Made by a program: the position numbers and the translations under genes
Shown here: positions 5,795-10,464 of the stretch, one piece after another
Layout: every line of letters begins with the position of its first letter
Position numbering within the stretch: the first letter of the stretch is position 1
Source of the DNA: Actinomycetota bacterium
Lineage (GTDB): Bacteria > Actinomycetota > Actinomycetes > S36-B12
Assembly: GCA_003456155.1 (NCBI GenBank)
Contig: DMPC01000041.1
Location: 2,119 to 12,582, forward strand
Length of the DNA: 10,464 nucleotides
Direction of reading: 5' to 3'
The notes under the pieces: model-generated
Databases searched by the model: none
The model's input: only the letters and a program-made list of their open reading frames with translations
Told to the model about the DNA's origin: nothing

Positions 5795-6838
5795 TCAGCG
5801 CTTCACCCAGATCAGGGATCCCTTGACCTTCTTGCAGGCATAGGTGGCCCCCTGGTACTTCCGGGTTGCGCCGACCTTGCTGCACGCCTTCGCCTTCGAG
5901 GAGCTCGCCGCAGGAGTCGCCGCCGTGACCTTGCCGGGCTTGAGCGTCAGCACGCCCGAGGTGATCCTGGACGTGTTGTGGTCGCGACCCTGGGCGTAGC
6001 CGAACCAGACGCGCAGCTGGTTGTTGATCAGTTTGAGCGAGGGGTCGAGAACGCTGTTCCCCGTCGGCGCGTAGAGCGGCTCAGGTCGCAGCGTCCAGGC
6101 AAGGCCGTCGGGGGAGGAGAGGATCCTCAGCTCCTGCGGGCTGGACTGGCCGGTCGTTGAAGCCACCATCAGGAAGGATCCGTCGGGCATCTGAAGAGGC
6201 GCCGGATCGACCAGGTTCTCATCGTCGGCGATGATGCCGGGCAGCTTCGTCCAGGTGAGCCCGTCGGGGGAGGTCGCGATGTTCATCCCGTGCCGCGGCT
6301 CCATGGTGTTCCAGTAGAGCAGGTAGCTGCCATCGGGCTTGCGCAGCACGTGGGGCACGCCGCAGCCGACGCTGTCGAGCAGCACGGTCGGCTGGGTCGT
6401 CCAGGTGATCAGGTTGGTGGAGGTGGCGTAGCGCAGTTCCTTGCGCTGCTTGCTGCACTGCACTGTCGACGGCAGGTTGGGGTTGATGCTCGAGAAGTAC
6501 ATCCGGTAGTCGTTCGGGCCCATCTTGACCACGGACCAGTCAAATCCGTTGGGCAGCGTCGCGCCGGCAACGGGGGTCCAGGAGACGCCGTCCTTGCTCG
6601 AGTACATGATCGAGGGCATGTGGGTGGTCCACAGGTAGTACGTGCCGCTCGACTCGTCGTAGTAGACGTCGGGGGAGACGCCGGGAGGAGCGCCGGCGCC
6701 CGGAGCTGTCGCGTCGAGGGTTGCCCCGGCGATGGTGGTCGGCGTGGCGGAGAGCACGGCATCGGCGCGTGCCGGGGTTCCGGCGGCTGTCACCAGCAGG
6801 GCGGCCACGACTGCTGCGGTGAGAATCCTGTTCTTCAT
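5795..6838 (-). CDS. Secreted beta-propeller protein (GH43/GH32-like fold) with C-terminal two-Cys domain
   Basis: A 347-residue exported protein. Residues 1-25 form a Sec signal peptide (KNR, then a hydrophobic run, then ARA before D26). From about 53 to 300 there are repeated blade motifs: SKDGVSWT near 81, STNLITWT near 140, SPDGLTWT near 190 and SPDGLAWT near 242. Each precedes a strand with YYLW, YRMYF, YLLYW or FLMVA. PGVSPDVYY at 52-60 and ENLVDPAPL at 207-215 place acidic residues as in five-bladed glycosidase-like propellers. I cannot confirm a catalytic triad, so it may bind or cleave glycans. C128 and C159 may pair. The C-terminal segment from about 316 carries C319 and C335 in a small basic module (ACSKVGATRKYQG, ATYACKK) also found at the ends of other actinobacterial secreted proteins. 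The start ATG overlaps the upstream methyltransferase stop (ATGA), and GGAGG at 6847-6843 serves as ribosome site. Confidence 0.75.
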   Translation of the reverse strand: MKNRILTAAVVAALLVTAAGTPARADAVLSATPTTIAGATLDATAPGAGAPPGVSPDVYYDESSGTYYLWTTHMPSIMYSSKDGVSWTPVAGATLPNGFDWSVVKMGPNDYRMYFSSINPNLPSTVQCSKQRKELRYATSTNLITWTTQPTVLLDSVGCGVPHVLRKPDGSYLLYWNTMEPRHGMNIATSPDGLTWTKLPGIIADDENLVDPAPLQMPDGSFLMVASTTGQSSPQELRILSSPDGLAWTLRPEPLYAPTGNSVLDPSLKLINNQLRVWFGYAQGRDHNTSRITSGVLTLKPGKVTAATPAASSSKAKACSKVGATRKYQGATYACKKVKGSLIWVKR

Positions 6839-7569
6839 GGTGCCTCCAGGCGAGCCACCCAGGTGACTCGAAGCGTGCTCTCGGTCAGGGCCCGCTCAGA
6901 GTACTCATCGAAAGCCCCCAGCACCATGAATCCAGCGGACTCCAGAGCACGGCGCACCTCCTCCGTGGAGTGCAGGTGCTGGGTGTGCGACTCGGTGAAC
7001 GTCCCGGCAGAAGAACTCCCCGGTGCCCCCACGAACTCGATCGTGGTCGTGACGATGCACCCGTTGACGTCGGTGGTGAGGGTGAATCCGCTCCCGTCCT
7101 GCTCGCCGGTGATCACCGGATGCGTCTGGGCGAAGGGCAGCGCAGCGGGCCCATGCAGGTCGAAGACCATCCAGCCACCGGGTCGCAGCATTCGGGCGGT
7201 GGCGGCGAACGTGGTGGCGAGATCATCACCCGTCAGATAGTTGAGCCCGTCCAGGGTCGACACCGCGGCATCGAAGCCGCCGGGGACCGGCAGATCCGGG
7301 AGCCACGCCTCGATCAGGGGCACGTCTGGTCCGAGCCGGGTGCGGGCCAGGGCGAGCATGGCGGGCGAGGCGTCGACCCCGACGACGTCGTACCCGCGGG
7401 CCACCAGCTCGGCCGTCATGAGCCCCGTGCCGCAGCACAGGTCGAGCACTCGAGCGGGCGGCGAGGCCGCCCACGTCGACTCGATCCAGTCGGCCCACGA
7501 CGAATAGCAGGGGTCCACGACGTAGTCGTCGTAGACCCCTGCCAGTCGTGCGTACGGATCGGTGCTCAG
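6835..7569 (-). CDS. Class I SAM-dependent methyltransferase, probable CTG start
   Basis: A 244-residue cytoplasmic methyltransferase. SAM motif I is VLDLCCGTG at 41-49 and the acidic strand-2 end is D66 in VVGVDASPAML. GFDAAVSTLDGLNYL and ARMLRPGGWMVFDLHG are the motif IV and post-IV regions. The target is unknown. The first ordinary start in this frame is GTG 7518, but the codons before it spell TDPYARLAGVYDDYVVDP. That is the usual N-terminus of such enzymes, with the YARLA..YD motif. Translating back gives CTG at 7569-7567 as the only sensible start, overlapping the SHOCT stop as CTGA, with a purine-rich AAGAAGAAGG about 10 bases upstream. A strong RNA hairpin spans codons 10-21. If GTG 7518 were used, the protein would be 227 residues and lose its first helix. 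The stop overlaps the beta-propeller start (ATGA). Confidence 0.8.
   Translation of the reverse strand: MSTDPYARLAGVYDDYVVDPCYSSWADWIESTWAASPPARVLDLCCGTGLMTAELVARGYDVVGVDASPAMLALARTRLGPDVPLIEAWLPDLPVPGGFDAAVSTLDGLNYLTGDDLATTFAATARMLRPGGWMVFDLHGPAALPFAQTHPVITGEQDGSGFTLTTDVNGCIVTTTIEFVGAPGSSSAGTFTESHTQHLHSTEEVRRALESAGFMVLGAFDEYSERALTESTLRVTWVARLEAP
7507..7542 (-). promoter_or_regulatory. 16-bp RNA hairpin in the first codons of the methyltransferase
   Basis: On the minus-strand transcript, GCAGGGGUC (7542-7534) pairs perfectly with GACCCCUGC (7515-7507). A U-G wobble (7533 with 7516) follows, then ACGACG (7532-7527) pairs with CGUCGU (7522-7517), closing on an ACUA loop. That is 16 continuous pairs in 36 bases. 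On the opposite strand the wobble would be a C-A mismatch, so the structure favours the sense RNA. It begins 23 bases after the SHOCT stop and buries the GTG at 7518. No U-tract follows. A terminator, attenuator, translational brake or RNA-processing site are all possible; no protein or ligand partner is implied by the sequence. Confidence 0.6.
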
Positions 7570-7826
7570 ATGCCGAGCGCCTTCTTCTTCGCTGCGGCGA
7601 ACTCCTCGTCGGAGAGGATGCCCTGGGCGTGGAGGTCGGCCAGCTGCTTGACCTTCTCCATCGGGTCCTCGTCGGTGCCCGCGGGCGCCGCGGGGGCGGC
7701 AGCGGCCTGAGCCTGCGCATCCTGCGCTGCGTACTTCTCCTGCTGGTTGTGCGCGACACGACCCGAGACGGCGGTGGCGGTGCCGGCGACGACTGCGGTG
7801 CGTGCTGCCATGCGCATGAGACCCAT
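7566..7826 (-). CDS. SHOCT domain protein
   Basis: An 86-residue protein ending in a SHOCT domain (about 56-86, EKVKQLADLHAQGILSDEEF then AAAKKKALGI), a short C-terminal two-helix module believed to mediate oligomerisation. Before it lies an Ala/Gln/Pro-rich linker (about 28-52). The N-terminal 1-25 is mildly hydrophobic and basic (MGLMRMAARTAVVAGTATAV); it could touch the membrane, but it is short and no cleavage site stands out. Start ATG 7826 is firm: AAGGAG (7838-7833) lies six bases upstream. It follows the DUF6325 gene by 37 bases on the same strand, a pairing I know from other actinomycetes, so the two probably act together. The stop overlaps the likely CTG start of the methyltransferase. 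Molecular role unknown. Confidence 0.87.
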   Translation of the reverse strand: MGLMRMAARTAVVAGTATAVSGRVAHNQQEKYAAQDAQAQAAAAPAAPAGTDEDPMEKVKQLADLHAQGILSDEEFAAAKKKALGI

Positions 7827-7863
7827 GGTGTTCTCCTTAACTGGGGTGACGGTGGGTAGGTTG

Positions 7864-8274
7864 CTACTCGCCGATGACGGCGTTGACGACGGTGGCCGGG
7901 ATGCGGACGTGGTCGATCGGCAGTGCGCCGGCGCGGGCGAAGGCGCCGACGAGGCCCTCCATCCAGGTGTTCTCGAACGCGATCATCAGTGCCGAGGTGT
8001 TCTCCGGGAGGCTGTCGGCGATCTCGTCAGCATCCTCCTCGTTGAGTGCTCCGGGGGAGATGATGTCCAGCTCGACGTAGGCGGCGCCCTCGGGGCCGAG
8101 GTCCTCGATCTCGAGGACGGCGACCTCACCCGCGGCGTCCTTCATCACGAAGAGGACATCGAGGATGCGAATGTTGCCGTTCTCCACCTGCTCGAGAACT
8201 GCGGGAACGATCTCGCCGCTGAACTGGTTGCCGGGAAAGGCGATGACGTAGACGTCGACGGGACCGAGGGGCAT
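7864..8274 (-). CDS. DUF6325 family protein
   Basis: A 136-residue acidic, soluble protein of the DUF6325 family, related in pattern to DUF1269-type proteins; function unknown. The family opening GPVDVYVIAFPGNQFSGEI lies at 4-22, followed by GNIRILDVLFVMKDAAGEV at 33-51 and ELDIISPGALNEEDADEI at 68-85. SALMIAFENTWMEGL at 95-109 is the second-half counterpart. It ends VVNAVIGE. Two alternating beta-alpha halves suggest a ferredoxin-like fold (inference). The start ATG 8274 has GGAGG (8284-8280) five bases upstream, and family homology begins right at it. It is the first gene of a minus-strand series with the SHOCT gene next, and a candidate promoter lies at 8311-8306. Confidence 0.87.
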   Translation of the reverse strand: MPLGPVDVYVIAFPGNQFSGEIVPAVLEQVENGNIRILDVLFVMKDAAGEVAVLEIEDLGPEGAAYVELDIISPGALNEEDADEIADSLPENTSALMIAFENTWMEGLVGAFARAGALPIDHVRIPATVVNAVIGE

Positions 8275-8305
8275 GTCTTCCTCCGATGAATGGGATGGTG
8301 GTTGC

Positions 8306-8334
8306 AGACTACCCCGAACCCCTGATCGCGGGAA
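8306..8334 (-). promoter_or_regulatory. Candidate promoter of the DUF6325-SHOCT transcript
   Basis: On the minus strand a TAGTCT -10 box (8311-8306) has a weak TTCCCG -35 match (8334-8329) with a 17-base spacer. Transcription would start near 8299, giving a leader of about 25 bases that carries the GGAGG site of the DUF6325 gene. The rest of the 141-base divergent gap (8275-8415) is GC-rich with short CCCGA/TCGGG repeats but no clear operator. Confidence 0.45.
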
Positions 8335-8403
8335 TCGGGTCACCGTGGGCCCGTCGGGTGCCCGCGTGAGGGGCGGCTCCCCCCATTCGAGCCTCGCAGT
8401 GCG

Positions 8404-8409
8404 TACCGT
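8404..8409 (+). promoter_or_regulatory. Leaderless -10 box of the DUF6790 gene
   Basis: TACCGT is followed by exactly six bases and then the GTG start at 8416, with no Shine-Dalgarno. No -35 match is visible. The TANNNT-to-start geometry supports both the promoter and the choice of GTG. Confidence 0.55.
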
Positions 8410-8415
8410 GATCCC

Positions 8416-8880
8416 GTGACCGCCTTCATTCCCGGATTCACCGTTGCCCTCGCCTGGATCTTCACCCTCGTCGGGTGGACGGCGGTGGGCGCCGTCCCGA
8501 GCGATACGTTCTCCGACTCCGCGATGCGCTGGATGCTCTTCCTGCCCGGCGGCATCATGTTCCTGGTCAGTGCGTTCATGCACACCGTCCTCGCGCGCAA
8601 GACGGCGGCTCAGATCGGCTGGCAGACCAACGGCTTCCAGTACGAGATCGGCTTCGTCAGCCTGGGCCTTGGGCTGGCCGGCATCGTGGCGGCGAACTCG
8701 GGGCCGCAGGCCTGGTGGCCGATCGCCCTTGCGCAGGGGGTCTTCCTCGTCCTGGCCGCGGTCAACCATGTGGTCGAGATGAGACGTGCCCGGAACTTCT
8801 CTCCCGGCAACACCCTCATCCTCATCTATGACATCGGTCTGCCCGTCTCCTACGTCGCGCTGTGGTGGTCGCTCGCCTGA
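8416..8880 (+). CDS. DUF6790 family membrane protein
   Basis: A 154-residue integral membrane protein matching the DUF6790 family; function unknown. Hydrophobic segments lie near 6-27, 38-60, 78-93, 98-120 and 133-152. The conserved loop QIGWQTNGFQYEIGF at 66-80 and NHVVEMRRARNFSPGN at 117-132 are the recognisable features, with polar Q, E and N residues at membrane edges. There is no signal peptide beyond the first membrane helix. GTG 8416 is the start because a TACCGT box sits six bases upstream and the first hydrophobic helix begins just after. It is followed after 43 bases by bioY on the same strand, which has its own -10 box, so co-transcription is possible but not required. Confidence 0.82.
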   Translation: MTAFIPGFTVALAWIFTLVGWTAVGAVPSDTFSDSAMRWMLFLPGGIMFLVSAFMHTVLARKTAAQIGWQTNGFQYEIGFVSLGLGLAGIVAANSGPQAWWPIALAQGVFLVLAAVNHVVEMRRARNFSPGNTLILIYDIGLPVSYVALWWSLA

Positions 8881-8910
8881 GCGCCAGCCAGGAGCCCGCA
8901 GCGGACTCGG

Positions 8911-8916
8911 TACGCT
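8911..8916 (+). promoter_or_regulatory. Leaderless -10 box of bioY
   Basis: TACGCT is followed by seven bases and the GTG at 8924, with no ribosome binding site. It lies in the 43-base gap after the DUF6790 gene. No BirA- or BioQ-like operator palindrome is recognisable in that gap, so biotin control cannot be read from the sequence. Confidence 0.5.
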
Positions 8917-8923
8917 CCGGACC

Positions 8924-9553
8924 GTGGCCTCCCCGGACGACCTCCCACGCGATGCTCCGCGAGCCGCTCGGGACCCTCGCTGGCTGGCGCATGTGGCCAT
9001 CTTCACGGGCATCATCGCCGTCCTCGGCCTTGTCCCTGCCCTGCCGATCCCGGGCATGCCCGTGCCGATCACGCTGCAGACACTCGGTGTCATGCTCGCG
9101 GGAGCGGTCCTCGGTGCGCGCAAGGGCGGCGCATCGGTCCTGCTCTTCCTGGCCCTCGTGGCGATCGGGCTGCCCCTGCTCGCCGGAGGGCGTGGGGGTC
9201 TGGGGGTGTTCGCCGGCCCGAGCGTGGGGTTCCTCATCGGCTGGCCGATCGCCGCGTTCGTCATCGGCTGGCTGACCGAGCGCCGCGGTGCCCCCTACAG
9301 CGTGCCGTGGGGGATCGCCTTCAACATCGTCGGTGGCATCGTGGTGGTGTACGCCTTCGGACTGGTGGGCATGATGGTGGTCGCCGATCTCACCTTGGGT
9401 GCAGCGATCGTCGCCACCGCCGTGTTCATCCCGGGTGATCTGGTCAAGGCGGTGCTCGCCGCGCTCATCGCCAAGGCCGTCCATCGCTCCTATCCGGGGC
9501 TGCTCCGCACTCGCCGGCCGGTGAACGACGCCGCTGATGTCGTCAGCTCCTGA
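8924..9553 (+). CDS. bioY: Biotin transporter substrate-binding subunit BioY
   Basis: BioY is the membrane S-component of the energy-coupling-factor biotin importer. The 209-residue protein starts at GTG 8924 after a leaderless -10 box. After a polar 20-residue N-terminus, six or so membrane helices follow. Hallmarks: LPIPGMPVPITLQTLGVMLA at 40-59, GARKGGASVLLFLALVAIGL at 64-83, GGLGVFAGPSVGFLIGWPIA at 91-110 and FIPGDLVKAVLAALIAKAV at 168-186. The glycine-rich third region with GPS.GFL is the core BioY signature. No bioM (ATPase) or bioN genes adjoin within the window, so it either works alone or shares an ECF module elsewhere. The next gene, an acyl-adenylating enzyme, starts inside its 3' end (17-base overlap). 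Confidence 0.95.
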   Translation: MASPDDLPRDAPRAARDPRWLAHVAIFTGIIAVLGLVPALPIPGMPVPITLQTLGVMLAGAVLGARKGGASVLLFLALVAIGLPLLAGGRGGLGVFAGPSVGFLIGWPIAAFVIGWLTERRGAPYSVPWGIAFNIVGGIVVVYAFGLVGMMVVADLTLGAAIVATAVFIPGDLVKAVLAALIAKAVHRSYPGLLRTRRPVNDAADVVSS

Positions 9554-10464
9554 GCCGCGGGATCTACTCGTCTCGGCCGACCCGGCGAGAGAGTTCTGGG
9601 CGGCGCATGAATCAGGCCAGCGCATCGCCCTGCGCACCTCGGGCACCACGGCAGCGCCGCGTGTCGTGGTGCGCACCACGGCGTCCTGGATCGACTCCTT
9701 CGAGGCTGTCACCCAGTTGACGCGCATGACCGACACCTCGATGGTCTGGATCCCTGGACCGCCCGCGGCCACGATGAACCTCTTCGCGCGGGTGCACGCC
9801 TCCTTCGCCGGCGCGACGCTGGCAGCCGAGGCTCAGCAGGCCACGCATGCTGTCCTCACGCCGCTGGGGCTGCGTCGGGCATTGGCGGACGATGGGTGGG
9901 GGGACGGCGTCACGACCGTGGTTGCGGGCGATGCCCTGCCGCCATCGCTGGTGACGCAGGCGCGGGAGCGCGGTGTGCTCCTTCACCACTACTACGGGGC
10001 GAGCGAGCTCTCCTTCGTCGCCTGGGGCTCCGGTGGGCAGGGGCTGATGCCGTTCCCGGGGGTGGAGTGCAGGGTCGATGAGGATGGAGTCATCTGGGCC
10101 CGATCGGGCTACCTGAGTGATGGGTATCTCGGTGGCCGATCCGGCCCCCTTCGTCGCCATGAGGATGGCTTCGCCACGGTCGGTGACCGGGGAAGTCTTG
10201 TCGACGGGGCCCTCGTGGTCCACGGCCGTGGGGAAGAGGGCATCACGACAGCGGGGGTGACTGTTGTCGTCGCTGATGTGGAGGCCGTGCTGCGACGGGT
10301 CGCACGGGGCGCGGTGCTCGTCGTCGGTCTGCCTGACCCTCGACTCGGGGAGGTGGTCACCGCGGTGGTGACCGAGCCCTCCGATCTGGAGCCCGTTCAG
10401 GTCGCGGCCTCGGCGCTCACCCCCGCGCAGCGTCCACGACGGTGGGAGGTGGTCCGCGAGATCC
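9537..10464 (+). CDS. Short ANL-superfamily acyl-adenylating enzyme (AMP-binding), partial at right edge
   Basis: Adenylate-forming enzyme of the acyl-CoA synthetase/MenE-like type: it activates a carboxylate with ATP and usually passes it to CoA. The visible 309 residues show the P-loop TSGTTAAPR at 34-42 (usual form TSGTTGxPK, so the lysine is Arg). YYGASE at 152-157 is the A5 motif, GDRG at 216-219 the A7 motif, and GRGEEGITTAG at 230-240 the A8 hinge. The end RPRRWEVVREI leads into the A10 lysine region outside the window, so only a few tens of residues are likely missing. The protein starts only about 30 residues before the P-loop and lacks the usual N-terminal subdomain, giving roughly 340-350 residues instead of about 500. 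ATG 9537 lies inside bioY (17-base overlap), so it is coupled to it. The substrate is unknown; a partner role in biotin-related acyl-CoA metabolism is inferred from context. Confidence 0.8.
   Translation, partial: MSSAPEPRDLLVSADPAREFWAAHESGQRIALRTSGTTAAPRVVVRTTASWIDSFEAVTQLTRMTDTSMVWIPGPPAATMNLFARVHASFAGATLAAEAQQATHAVLTPLGLRRALADDGWGDGVTTVVAGDALPPSLVTQARERGVLLHHYYGASELSFVAWGSGGQGLMPFPGVECRVDEDGVIWARSGYLSDGYLGGRSGPLRRHEDGFATVGDRGSLVDGALVVHGRGEEGITTAGVTVVVADVEAVLRRVARGAVLVVGLPDPRLGEVVTAVVTEPSDLEPVQVAASALTPAQRPRRWEVVREI

Noticed and set aside
2383..7569. Methyltransferases as part of a restriction-modification system
   Set aside because: Neither carries a DNA methyltransferase catalytic motif such as (D/N)PPY or PCQ, and no endonuclease gene is nearby.
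8275..9264. Long upstream extension of the DUF6325 frame
   Set aside because: The extension is antisense to the DUF6790 and bioY genes and is Arg/Pro-rich. Family homology and a GGAGG site place the start at 8274.
1..10464. CRISPR array, tRNA/rRNA, insertion sequence, toxin-antitoxin or phage defence system
   Set aside because: No direct repeats with spacers, no cloverleaf, no transposase or known defence domain was seen on either strand.

Overview
The window is high-G+C DNA with the dense, overlapping gene arrangement and frequent GTG starts of an actinomycete (Actinomycetota). Supporting signs are a DUF3159 membrane protein, a Nei2-type DNA glycosylase, a DUF6325/SHOCT pair, a DUF6790 protein, and several genes whose start codon sits 6-7 bases after a TANNNT -10 box with no Shine-Dalgarno, which is the leaderless layout common in this phylum. 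I cannot assign a genus. No tRNA, rRNA, CRISPR array, transposase or phage gene is visible, and the region looks chromosomal and ordinary apart from the points listed as findings.

Layout, left to right. Minus strand: a DUF429 protein cut by the left edge (1-547), preceded by a 57-codon gene of unknown function (571-744). Plus strand: a Nei/Fpg-family glycosylase (825-1634). Minus strand: a DUF3159 membrane protein (1664-2353). Divergent from it, a plus-strand pair: a class I SAM methyltransferase (2383-3180) joined by an ATGA overlap to a SufS-like PLP protein that has no cysteine (3177-4388). Its 3' end overlaps a compact minus-strand block of six genes running 8274 to 4325: DUF6325 protein, SHOCT protein, second methyltransferase, secreted beta-propeller protein, molybdopterin oxidoreductase and its cytochrome b. 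Plus strand again: a DUF6790 membrane protein (8416-8880), the biotin transporter component BioY (8924-9553), and a short ANL-superfamily acyl-adenylating enzyme (from 9537) cut by the right edge.

How the genes may work together. The molybdopterin enzyme and the bis-histidine cytochrome b overlap by 17 bases and form a plausible membrane redox module that passes electrons between a periplasm-side substrate and the quinone pool. BioY and the ANL enzyme also overlap by 17 bases, and the pairing resembles Bacillus subtilis yhfU-yhfT(-yhfS), which suggests a biotin-linked acyl-CoA function. The DUF6325 and SHOCT genes share a likely promoter and good ribosome binding sites. The methyltransferase downstream appears to start at CTG, overlapping the SHOCT stop, and its first codons encode a 16-bp RNA hairpin. 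That hairpin is the most unusual local structure in the window.
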